Source of the DNA: Littorina saxatilis
Taxonomy: Eukaryota; Mollusca; Gastropoda; Littorinimorpha; Littorinidae
Assembly (NCBI RefSeq): GCF_037325665.1
Contig: NC_090250.1
Location: 31,664,460-31,728,459 of the forward strand
Length of the DNA: 64,000 bases
Direction of reading: 5' to 3'
The position numbers were made by a program, and so were the translations under genes. The notes under the pieces were generated by a model that saw nothing but the letters and a program-made list of their open reading frames with translations, made no database searches and had not been told where the DNA came from. Of this stretch, positions 45,046-57,500 are shown piece by piece. The number at the start of each line of letters is the position of its first letter. Position 1 is the stretch's first letter.

Positions 45046-47907
45046 AACAGCTATTGTGTTTTCAGCGTAGCAATAGGGCCTGCTGTTTTGACAAGACACT
45101 TTGTCTGGAACTCCTGTTTTGCTTGGTGATATCAATGTTCATTTTGATGACTGCAACCACCCTTCCACTGTCAAGATGTTAGATATTTGAGATGTTTTTC
45201 AATTCACACAGTCAGTCAGTCATCCAACGCACAAGAAGAACCACATACTGGATTGGGTTATGCCTAGGCCTGATGATCATATTGTTCAATCTGTGTCTGT
45301 TACACGTACACATGCCTTAGCCTCAGATCATTTTTGTGTTTTGTTTGATCTGATGACCCAGTGTCCTCCTCCTCCACCCATGTTTAAGTCTGTCCGTTGT
45401 CTCCGTACGAGGGATAAAGACGCTTTAGGGACGAGCTGCAGAACGCGCTGCCCCCCTCCCCCTCCGCTGACCAACTTGATGCCACACTTCGTGCTGCTCT
45501 TGACGTTCATGCCCCCGTTTCACGTCGCCGTGTCCGTCCGTCCAAGTCCGCACCGTGGTACTCCGATATCTGTGTCGAACTGCGTGATGCCAAATGTGAC
45601 CGTAGGCGTGCTGAGCGCAGGTATCTTAAGACTGGTCTTACTGTCCATAAACAAATATTTCAAGGAGCAAAGGACATTGTAACTAAGTTAGTACACGCAG
45701 CAAAGACAACCTTCCTCCAAACCCAGATTATTGCTTGCGATTCAAGCAAAAAACTGTTCGATATTTGCAGCCGGTTGACCGGCCGCAGTAAGGTATCCCC
45801 ACTTCCCACTGTTTTCCCCGCTAGTCAGCTGCCAGATGTATTCAGTGATTATTTTATCAAGAAGGTTTCTGATATTCGTTCTGAACTTGATCAGATGAGT
45901 GCACATTCTGCTTCCTCCAGTCATGTTGATGTTCCCACTGATTGTTCTTTTCCATCATTTCAGCCAATCAGTGAAAAAGACCTTAGATCCATTATTCTGA
46001 AGTCCAAACCAACAACTTGTCCACTTGATGTCATACCCACACCACTGCTTTTTGAGAATCTTGATGTGTTGTTGCCAAATCTTACTCAAATTGTCAATGA
46101 TAGCCTGTTAATCTGGTGTTTTTCCATCATTGTTCAAAACTGCACTTGTCAAACCACTTCTCAAAAAACCAAGTCTTGATGTCAATATTTTGAAGAATTA
46201 TCGTCCTGTATCTAATTTATCATTCTTGTCCAAAGTTTTTGAACAGGTAGTTTTGAAGCAGCTGTTGTCATATTTGAACACCCATGATTTGATCTCGCAC
46301 TCTCAGTCCGCTTATCGCCCTTCTCACTGTACTGAAACAGCCCTACTTAAAGTAATCAGTGACATTCTGTCTGCTCTGGATGGTGGTGATGTGTCAGTGC
46401 TTACCCTACTTGACCTTTCTGCAGCGTTCGACACGATTGACCGACGTCACGCTTCTCCATAGACTTCCGACTCTGTACGGCATCTCCGGTCCACCGCTAG
46501 CATGGCTTGAGTTCTATATCATTGGCAGGACTTAGGCTGTGCTTGTCGATGGCCAGATGTCTGCTCCAGCCCCACTTTCTTTCGGCGTTCCTCAAGGTTC
46601 AGTACTCGGTCCCATCCTGTTCATCATGTACACTAATCCCCTCTCCACACTGATTCAAAACCATTCTGTTTTAAATCAGTCTTTTGCTGATGACACCCAG
46701 CTGTATAAACCAAGTCCCCCTGCAGAGACACAATCCGCCATCCAGACCATTCAGACATGCATCACTGATGTTAAATCTTGGATTGTCGATAACAAACTTA
46801 AGCTGAATGATGATAAGACTGACGTCTTACTGTGCAAAAAGAAGAACACTACATTTCCCTCTCCCCAACCTGTTTCTGTTCAAATAGGCAACACCGACAT
46901 TCTTTTCTCACCATCACCTAGAAACCTCGGATTCACCCTTTCATCTGACATGACCCTTAACAAACATATATATTTAGTTTGTAGAGCAGCTTATTTTGAG
47001 CTTCGTAAGATCAGCACCATTCGCCACACACTCTCCTCTCAAACACCTAACACTCTTGTCTGTGCCTTTGTTCTTTCTAAATTTGACTACTGCAACTCTC
47101 TTCTCTCTGGTTGTCCTCTGTACCTCCTGCATAAACTACAAAAAGTCCAAAACTCGGCAGCACGCCTCATTCTGAAAGCACGAAAACGAGATCACGCAAC
47201 ACCACTTCTTCACACACTGCACTGGTTACCTATTCAAGCCCGCATTGACTACAAACTGTCCACCCTCTGCTTTAACTTCTTTTCTGGCTCGCCTTCTGCT
47301 TACTCCTCTGAACTCCTCACCGTCTATTCTCCAGCAAGACAACTCCGTGTCTCTTCTGACTGTCGCATCCTTACCATTCCACACACCAAAACCAAAACAT
47401 ACGGACAACGCACTTTTACTTTCTGCGCACCCACACAATGGAATTCTCTCCCCTTTCACATCCGCCACTCTCAGTCACCACAAGCATTCAAACGAGCACT
47501 TGAAACGCACCTCTTCAAGAAACAACCCCTGATATTGTTTTCTCAGTCCATCAGTAGGCTACATGTAGTGTATTTGTTGTTTTAGTGATAATGTATATAA
47601 ACATCTAGGACTGTTTTCAGTATTGTTGATAGCATGTTCTGTTTGATAAAGGGTATTCAGCTGGTATTTCCTTGTTTTTCACTACCTATTTTATTCATGT
47701 TTTTATTACTTAGTTAGTGGAAGAATCTTTTGTAATGTATACTGTTTGATGGTGTATGCTTTTAATTAAGCGTTTTTGACTATGAATGTAGATGTAAATG
47801 CTTGTATAACTGTTTTCTAATTTTAAATGTGTCAAGCGCAAAGAGCATAATTGTAAAGTTATGATGTTGCGCTATATAAATGGTCATTTATTATTATTAT
47901 TATTATT
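45046..47907 (+). mobile_element. CR1/L2-superfamily LINE immediately upstream of SLC45 copy 2
   Basis: The 5'-truncated endonuclease starts near 45090 (LLGDINVHFDDCNHPS, ILDWVMPRPDDHIV, ASDHFCVLFDL). RT follows: NYRPVSNLSFLSKVFEQV, LTLLDLSAAFDTID, GVPQGSVLGPILFIMY and QSFADDTQLY. The C-terminus follows (LSKFDYCNSLLSGCP, LHWLPIQARIDYKL), ending at TAG 47583-47585. There are frame changes near 45360, 46110-46160 and 46450, so it is inactive. The 3' UTR ends in an (ATT)n tail at 47889-47907. Confidence 0.88.
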
Positions 47908-47939
47908 AAGTGTAATGCAGACGAGTGGAAGACGACAGT
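47908..47939 (+). repeat. target-site duplication, right copy, overlapping the gene start
   Basis: It contains the alternative ATG (47915-47917) of SLC45 copy 2 and ends 8 bp before ATG 47948. Confidence 0.75.
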
Positions 47940-47947
47940 CTGTCACG

Positions 47948-48036
47948 ATGAGTGTCTGGCTGAAGCTCTTACTGGGCGCTGTGTTGTGGGCGGCAGAATC
48001 GACCTGCAATTTTGAGACACTTTACAGCATGCCTGT

Positions 48037-48109
<73 letters not shown>

Positions 48110-49446
48110 GTGTTTGTGTGTGTGTGTGTGTTGTGTTTGTGTGTGTGTGTGTGAGTGTGTTTTGTGTGTTTTGTGTTTTGTGTGTGTGTGTGTGTGGGGC
48201 GGGGTGTATGTGTTTGTGTCTGAGTGTGTGTGTAGGCTGCAGTAAGCCTAACATTTGGAAATACTTTACAACATAAAAAGAAAGAAAAAATACTGCACTC
48301 AGGTGAGCAAGGAGAACCATTAATTGTTACATTTTCTCTTTCTTTCCAGTTGAGTTTGTGCTCGAGTTTGGGGTTTGACTGAATGAAACAACCTGCCTTT
48401 CTTGTTTTTTTATTTTGAATTTTGGACTTTGGCATGCAATCTCTTGTAAAATCCACATAAACAGTTGTGACCCTCAACCGATCTTTGTGTAACAGTTGAT
48501 ACAAAAACAAAAAAACACGTTGCCCAATGTACTATTTTTCTTCCAGGTTCTGCAGACGCTAGGAATTCCCCTGAGTCTGGTGTCACTGACAGGGCTTATT
48601 TCTGGTCCCTCCGCCCTGCTGCTTTTGCCTTTTATTGGCTGGATCACAGACAAAGGTTCGAATCCAAGACGCCGCAAGAAAGCAGCCATGATTTTTGCAG
48701 CTGCTGTCCTTTTTCTGGGGATGAGTCTCCTCATCGTTGCAAACTTGTTGCATCTGTCTGATCTGATGCGATACAGTGAAATGCAGGGCTCCCCGAGCGA
48801 TCTCCTGCCTCTTTGGAATGCATCTGCCAAAAGCGAATTACTACTACACAACGAAACCAGTCCATTCAATGTGTCCACAATTCCAAATGATAGTCTCGGA
48901 TATGAAAACAGCATACTTGTCTCATCTTCGTCATCGAGGAATTCTGAGAGCGTTCCATTTACAGCAGTTCTATCGAGCGAAGCAGCGGGGAATGAAACAG
49001 GACAGAATGAACCGAGTAAAAATCCGTCTGAGGTTAGTCACTAATCTTGTTAATGTTAATGTTCTCTTTTGCATGTTTTATTGAGTCTGATACGTAATCG
49101 GTTTGGGCCATACAAAAATGATATTACTTTCAATTATGTAAAGTTAGTGTTAATTGATGAATTCCGAAAATAACTCCATCAGGATTAGTATGGGTTGTGA
49201 AAGAGTGACATGTCCTTGCAATCTTTGTAGACAAACAAGGGAGGGACCAATCACTAGCGATGGTTGTGCCGGAAACACGTGCGTATCTCCACGTATTTCC
49301 GGCACACCCCTCGCTAGTGATTGGTCCCTTCATTGTTTGTTTGCGTTTTGGTAAGAAAAGGTAACTCTTCCACAACTCATACAAACCGGACGGAGTTATT
49401 TCCGAAAATCGTTTATTAGATTGCATCGTTGGTGCGCGTGTGTGTA

Positions 49447-49506
<60 letters not shown>

Positions 49507-50878
49507 CATGGGTGTGCGTGCGTGCGTGCGCGTGCGTGCGTGCGTGCGTGCGTGTGTTTTTTTTTGGTACATCGCTGTGACCTCTGGCGAGATTCATAAG
49601 TGTTCATTATTATATTATTATTATTGTTATTGATATTTTTATTATTATTATTTAAGTTATTGAGACATCCCAGTGCACTAAGGGATTTATAGAGCAAATC
49701 GAGAAAATTCATTATTGAACGAAGCGCATAGCGCTGAGTTCAATAATTATTTTCGAGATTTGCTCTATAAATCCCTTAGTGCACTAGGATTGTTTCAATA
49801 ACGATATTGTCGGTACCGCCAGAGAAAAAAAGAAGATACAACACGCACATTTTGCTACGCGCATTTGAATAGGCATAACTGTGTGGTCAGGTCGTGGAAG
49901 ATCTACTTTTGTGTGGGCTGTCTCAAGTGTGTCGTGCTTTCGTCACACGCAAACTCTTGTTTTAATTTCTGTTGGTAAATTCCAGTGTATCGTTAAGCTA
50001 AACAGTGATGATCTTTCAGAGAGACCTCATTTGAACTCGGAGAAAGGACTGTGTTCTTAGTTATTTGCGATTCGAAACCTCCAGTCAAGCTTCGACGGAT
50101 TGACTGTGCAGAGTGACTCCCCTTGAATCATTGGCTAACCCCAATGTCGACGGTTAGCACATTTTCAAAATAAATGTAGCATGTTTCTCGTGTGGTATCT
50201 TCACTCATCGGGGAGTCTGGTACTAAATATGAACGGTAAGAATGCTCTGAACCCTACACGTATTATATCCCCATCGTTTTATCGTTCACATTTGCCCAAC
50301 ATGTTAATTTGCTGAGCGGGGTTTATGTCGTCTGCTAGGCTATGGCAATCAAACCACTGCGTCTGCGGTCTCATTTCAACAAAAAAAATTGCTCGTCACG
50401 TTGCACTGAGTCTGCACGCATGAGGCAGGCCGGTAATAAGTCTTATATATGGTACTAGATGAATACCCGCTTCGCCGGGTAGCCGGCTTCGCTGGGAAGA
50501 AGAAAAGCCAAATACCCGGCTTTGCCGGGTGTACGCACGAAGGAAGGGAGATAAACGCGCAAAACACTGGAGAAGATAAGGAAGGGTTACTGGGAATGGA
50601 TGAAAGCGTTGTGGACAGTGACCTTCTAAAAATAGTAACGGGAATATGGATTGACGCCACACGAAGGAAGGGAGATAAACGCAAAACACTGGAGAAGATA
50701 AGGAAGGGTTACTGGGAATGGATCTGGGAAGATGAACAGAAAAACCAAAATCGGTTCAACGCTGCGCGCTGAGAGCACGTGTTGAAAATTCTCATCGACC
50801 AGGTTGTGTCCGGGGTCTACCTGAATATGCCCACCAAATTTGAAGCAGATCCATCGAGAACTTTGGCCGTGCATCGCG

Positions 50879-50940
<62 letters not shown>

Positions 50941-53900
50941 GACAGACACACAGACACAAGTCGTATATATATATATATACTAGATGATTACCCGCTTCGC
51001 CGGGTACCGGCTTCGCCGGGAAGAAGTAGAGCCGAATACCAGAGCCGGCGCACGAAGGAAAGGAGATAAACGCGCAAAACACTGGAGAACTTCTAAAAAT
51101 AATAACGTGCAGTGACCTTCTAAAAATAGTAACGTAGTAACGGGAATATGGATTGACGCCACACGGAGGAAGGGAGATAATCGCGGCTGAAAAAAAATCG
51201 GTTCAGCGCGCACAGCGCTGCGCGCTGACAGCACGTGTTGAAATATCTCATCGATGAGGTTGTGTCCGGGGTGTAGCTGAATACGGTGTCCAAGTTTGAA
51301 AAAGATCCACGGAGAACTTTGGCCGTGCATCGCGAACAGACAGACAGACATACAGACAGACACTAGTCGTATATATAGATAGATATAAGAACGTTCTAAA
51401 CCCTACACGTTTTCGATTCCGATTGTTCTTGCCTTGAAATAATAATTCGGAAACCATTCATTTACTGAACTGATGCAGTCGTATTTCAGTGTAGTCTGCT
51501 ATGTTTATTCCAAATGCTCATCTAGCTGGTACGTTATCGGAATAACACTTGTGTTTTCTGTTAGCGACTGGGAATTGTATACTAACTCATCATTTCGTAA
51601 TGTGGATAATAAGCTACATGCCACTAGCACGGCAAAATTATGAGAAGAATCTTCGCAAGTCGAAACTGAAAAATTAGACACAGCGGGTTCTATATTTAGA
51701 TCAGTGGCAACTGTGGTACAGGCACATGCAATCTGTCAAAAAAAACCACTTCTGCTTTATTTGAGGAGCAGGACATTTATGGTCATTTGGTATTGTGGAG
51801 AATATAAGCTACATGTCATTTATTAATTCTGAGGATGAGAGTACAGTCTCGCTTAGGCAAACGGCGGAAGAATACGCTCTGTGGAAAAGTTAGCGCACTC
51901 TTGGAGTGCGCTAACAGTTTTAGCGCATCGCCATTAGCCAATCAACTGGTTCACATCAGCCATGTGACACCAGTACTTACTGACAATTATTATTATAGCT
52001 ATTGCGACATCACAGTGCGCTAAGAGATTTATAACGATATTGTCAGTAACGACAATAGATTAGAACGTTTGAAAAGGCACATTTTTCTGCCAGCGTTTGG
52101 ATCAATTGTGGACAGGTCGAGTTAGATCTACTTTTGTGTGTGTGTGTCGGCTTTGCACATTTCGGGGGTATTGACGGTTTCATCGCCGACCATGCATTTT
52201 ACGATTTGATTACCCTCTGTACTGTTTCATCGAGTAGCAACTAACAGTATGAGGTACAGTTGTGCGAAATGTACCCGTTAGCATACAGTTTCATTTATGT
52301 ATTAATTATTGGTATAAAAAACAACATGTACCGAAATGTTCTATGCTCCCCAAAAAATGAACGACCCCCAAGCAACTGAGTGGCGTCCCCTGATGTCAAA
52401 CGACTCAAAGTGACATGTTCGTTCCCTCATTCGCAAAAAAATAAAGTTGGCATGTTATTTCTCGCAATGCACCTGCATTCACCTGGGAGGTCGGTGCTAT
52501 GATTACATGGTAAGAATGTTTTGAAGCCTTCCCGTATTCTGTTTACATCGTAGTTGTCTTGAAATATACGAAAACCGTTCATTTCAGTCCTGAACTGATG
52601 TACTGATGTCGTCTGCTACATACATACGAGTAGGACAGTCTATTGAATCAGTCGACTTCCAAATACTGCTTTGTCCAGCTCGACATATGTCAGGAAAAAA
52701 AACTTCTGCTTTCAGCCGCGGGAAATTTTAGGGTCAAGCAATCATTGTTTGGTATTGTAGAGACGATAAGCTACATGCCACTAACACAGCGGCTGAGAAG
52801 AAACTTCGCAAGTCGAAAGAAGAGGCCAGACTCACTGTGGCACAGGCGCATGAAATATGTCAGATAAAAACACTTCTGCTTTTAGCCGCGGGACATTTAG
52901 GGTCAAGCATCATTTGGTAATGTGGAGAAGATAAGCTACATGTCACTAACACGGAGGATGAGAAGAATCTACTCAAATCAAAAGAAGGGGCACAGCCTCG
53001 TTTTGGAAAAGGGCGGAAGAATACGCTCTCTGGAAAAGTTAGGCACTCTTGGAATGCGCTAACAGTTTTAAGCGCATTGCCATCAGCCAATCAACTGTTT
53101 CACATCAGTCATGTGACACCAGTACTTACTGACAATTATTATTATTATTATTATTATTATTTAAGTTATTGAGACATCCCAGTGCACTAAGGGATTTATA
53201 GAGCAAATCGAGAAAATTCATTATTGAACGAAGCGCATAGCGCTGAGTTCAATAATTATTTTCGAGATTTGCTCTATAAATCCCTTAGTGCACTGGGATT
53301 GTTTCAATAACGATATTGTCAGTACCGCCATAGAAAAAAGAAGATTCCAAACGCACATTTTGCTACGCGCATTTGAATAGGCATAACTGTGTGGTCAGGT
53401 CGTGTACAGTAAGATCTACTTTTGTGTGGGCCGGTGTCTCAAGTGTGTCGTGCTTTCGTCTCACGCATTTTGATTTCTGTTGGTAAATTCCAGTGTAGCG
53501 TTAAGCTGAACAGTGATGATCTTTCAGAGATACCTCATTTGAACTCGGAGAAAGGACTGTGCTCTTCATTATTTGCAATTCGAAACCTTCAGTCGAGCTT
53601 CGATGGATTGACTGTGCGGAGTGACTCCCCTTGAATTAACTACCCCACGAAGGACTCGACGGTTCGCACATTTTCAAAATAAATGTGGCATATTTCTCGT
53701 GTTGTATCTTCACTCATCGGGGAGTCTGATACTAAATATGAACGGTAAGAATGCTCTGAACCCTACACGTATTATATCCCCATCGTTTTTTCGTTCACAT
53801 TTGCCCAACATGTTAATTTGCTGAGCGGGGTTTATGTCGTCTGCTAGGCAAGAACAATCGAACCACTGCAGTCTGCACTGTCACTGAGTCTGCACGAATG

Positions 53901-54551
53901 AGCCAGGTAGGCTGGTAATAAGTCGTATAATTATATGGTAAGAACGTTCTGAACCCTACACGTTTTCGATTACGATTGTTCTTGCCTTGAAATAATAATT
54001 CGGAAACCATTCATTTACTGAACTGATGCAGCCGTATTTCAGTGTAGTCTGCTACGTATGACAGAGTCGATCGAATCAGTCTTCCAAATGCTGTGTACGT
54101 TATCGGAATAACACTTGTGTTTTCTGTTAGCCGCTGGGAATTGTATGCTAACTCATCATTTGGAAATGTGGATGATAAGCTACATGCCACTAACACGGCA
54201 TATTATGAGAAGAATCTATGCAAGTCGGCGAAAATGAGATGAAACACAGCGGCTTCTATTTTTAGATCACTGGCACTGGCACAGGCACATGCAATCTGTC
54301 AGAAAAAAACCCACTTCTGCTTTAATTGAGAAGCAGGGAATTTATGGTCATTTGGTATTGTGGAGAATATAAGCTACATGTCATTAATTAATTCTGAGGA
54401 TGAGAGTACAGTCTCGCTTTGGCAAAGGGCGTAAGAATACGCTCTGTGGAAAAGTTAGCGCACTCCAAGAGTGCGCTAACAGATTTAAGCGCATCACCAT
54501 TAGCCAATCAACTGGTTCACATCAGTCATGTGACACCAGTACTTACTGACA

Positions 54552-54587
<36 letters not shown>

Positions 54588-57500
54588 ATCAATAATAGTA
54601 GTACAGAAGAATAAGAATAAGTAGTGGTTGTGGTAGTTGTAGTAGTAGTCGTATTAGTTGTAGGAGTAGTGGTAGTATTAATAGTAGTAGTTGTAGAAGT
54701 AGTAGTGGTAATAGTAGTGTGTCTGTTACCGCTCATCTGTTGATTGTTTGGTTTTAGTTTTGTTAACTCAGTAAACGTGTTCGTCCGACACTAATTTTCA
54801 TACAAATTACAAGAAAGTCTTAATCCACAGGTACCCTTCAAAGCCGGTCTGGTTATGGTGGCGTTCATTCTGCTCGACATAGGGTACGACACCTTAAACG
54901 GCTTCACCAAGTCCTTCATACTGACGTGCACCCCTCGCTCTGAACACACCTCTGTTCTCCTTGTCGGACTTGTCATGGCGTCCGCTGGTGGGGTGTCCAC
55001 GGCAGCTCTAGGGGTGGTGGATTTTGCGTCGCTTCTTGGCTTGTCGCATATAGAAGGGTAAGTTTGTTTGAGCTCGGTTGCTGTAGTTGTCTGTGATTAT
55101 TTTGACCTGTTGTGACCGCTTTTGCTCTTTAGTTAGATACGAAAATTGATTAAGAGCAAGAGCGTATATCCTCAACCTCAACGACACAGACACACCGGTC
55201 GTTAGCTGTCGAGTCTTGCAAAGCTAGATCATAATTCAAAACCAGGCATTCTTGAAGATGTCATTGTTTTAAGGTTTTTTTTAAAAATAATCAACTAAAA
55301 GTAAGTTTAAGGAAAATTATAGTCTAAGCTGAATATTCAAACATTCACAAGAACTTCCACTTATCAGCCTTCAAAAAAGACGAACAAGATGAAAAACAGA
55401 CAACATACTACAGACGGGTGACCCGTTAGGTTTGGATGTTACTTCAGAGAAGATGGCAAGAATCAATATCTTTGTTGTCAAATTGTTACAGCTGGCAATA
55501 TAATTATATTCCTGTTCATGTTCTTATCTGCTGCAGTGGCAGTCTTTCCATACAGACTACAGTCCAGGGCGTTGTGGTGATGGTGTTGGTTGTTCTGGGT
55601 CTGCTCACCACTCTGCTAACGGGCCGGTATCAGCTCAGTCAAAACTCAAACCACGATGACCTCCATACTTCAAATGATGACTCCAAAGTCAAGACTGAAA
55701 GCAGTACCAGCCCTGATGATGAAATGACAAGAAGTTTGTGGTCAGTCACCCTAGCGCACAGTGTTTCTTCACAGAGTAATGCTGGGGTGGACTTTGATCC
55801 CATGTTGACGCCTTGGAATGTTGACAACACGGAGTCTTCAGAGAAAAGACTTATCCTGACCGACAAAGGAAAGGACGCGCTTCCCAACTCCCACAATTTG
55901 TCCCAGGCTTCTCACTATGGAACACAAGACTCTGCTTCGGGGGTTGCCCTGTTTAAAGACCAAGGCCGCACGCCTCGGGGTTTAAAGGCCAACGTTGCAA
56001 TAATTTGTATCTCTGCATACCTTTTCTTTGGAGAGCTGTTCCTGTTCACGTACACCAGTTCTGATTTCGCGGGGAAAGCCATCTGTGGGGGTGATCCCAG
56101 TGCGCCTCCCGGTTCTGAGAGTCTATCAAGGTAAACATAAAAACAGACGCTAATTAATAACTATGTTAAGGATTGGAATAAATCCCGACTATCTACACTA
56201 CATGTTACAACAATTCTTCCAGTCTGGTTCTTTAAATTTGTATTGAAAGTCCTAAAACAAGAATGTGACTGATTTTGAAAGCAAAACATGCGAGGCTTTT
56301 TGGTATTGGTTATAGGTATTCCTTAAGCATCTTGCTAGGGTTAAGGTACATGTTCTTCATTACTCGTTTACTAAGTGAGAAGAAAGACAAAAACGAAGAG
56401 AAAAAGTGGCCTTGATGGAGGTAATATTAGCAGTAGTAGTAGTAGTAGTAGTAGTAGTTGTAGTAGTTGAAGTTGTAGTAGTAGTCGTAACAGTAGTAGT
56501 AGTAGCAGCAGCAACATCAATCAATGTGCAGTAGTTGTGGTATAACTCAACCAAAATGTGAAGAGGCGGCTATGTCTATTCAAAGGAACGTTAACCAGCA
56601 AGGAGTATACAGAATTTGCTTTAAAACTTTCTGACATGTTCAAGACAATAGATGAGTGACTTTATATGTGTAGAGTTGTAATTTCTACTAAAAGCCACGA
56701 CAAATAACATTTTGTATTTTGTTAGTAATTCTTAATATTTGTTTCAGGTATCAGGAAGGATTGCGATATGCGTCATGGGGATTCCTCGGCCATTGTTCAT
56801 CTTATCTTTTGATGTGCATAGTCCAACCTAGAATACTAGCTGTACTAGGTAAGTTAAACACACTTCCATGCGTTTGTATGGTTAAAAGGATATAGCTAAA
56901 ATGCACCTCCTGGTCAATCCAGGGAGTGAACACCTTTTTTTTTTTTAGGAAGAACAAGAGAGACGGAGTAATAGAAGAATGGAAGATAAGAAAGAATAGA
57001 CATGACTAATTATTTGAACATTCTCTACCAAAGACGGGCGCAATGGCCAGTGGATAAGGCGCTGGCATCCCAAGCGGAAGGTCGTTGGTTCGAATCCCGG
57101 CTGCGCCTGATAGGTTACGGGTGCAGACTTTTTTCCGATCTCCAAGGTCAACGTATGTTTGTTTGTTTGTTTATTTGTTGCTTAACGTCCAGCCGACTAC
57201 GCAGAGCCATATCAGGACGAGGAAGGGGGGGATGAAGGGGGCCACTTGTCAAGCGATTCCTGTTTACAAATGCACTAACCCATTACTTGTGTCCCAGCAG
57301 GCTTTAGTAAAACTAAATTAATACCTACTGGAAGATTACCAGTTTCCAGTATGTTAAAATAGGCTTAACCTATCTACTGCTGGACTTACATCAGAACACT
57401 AACAGATTAAACTATACATGAATCGCGAGACAAGCGGCAAGAGAAGAGATTTTTGGAAAAAATACAGGTGAATGAGCAAGAAGGCAGAAAAAAGAAAAGA

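Larger units (their letters stand above)
49650..54550 (+). repeat. three-unit tandem array in intron 2 of SLC45 copy 2
   Basis: Units of ~1.1-1.4 kb at about 49650-51990 (with an insertion), 52000-53130 and 53135-54550. Each ends in CATGTGACACCAGTACTTAC then ATT repeats. Units 1 and 3 begin with the same ~125-bp palindrome (GTGCACTAAGGGATTTATAG) at 49670-49792 and 53176-53300; unit 2 has lost it. Confidence 0.8.
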
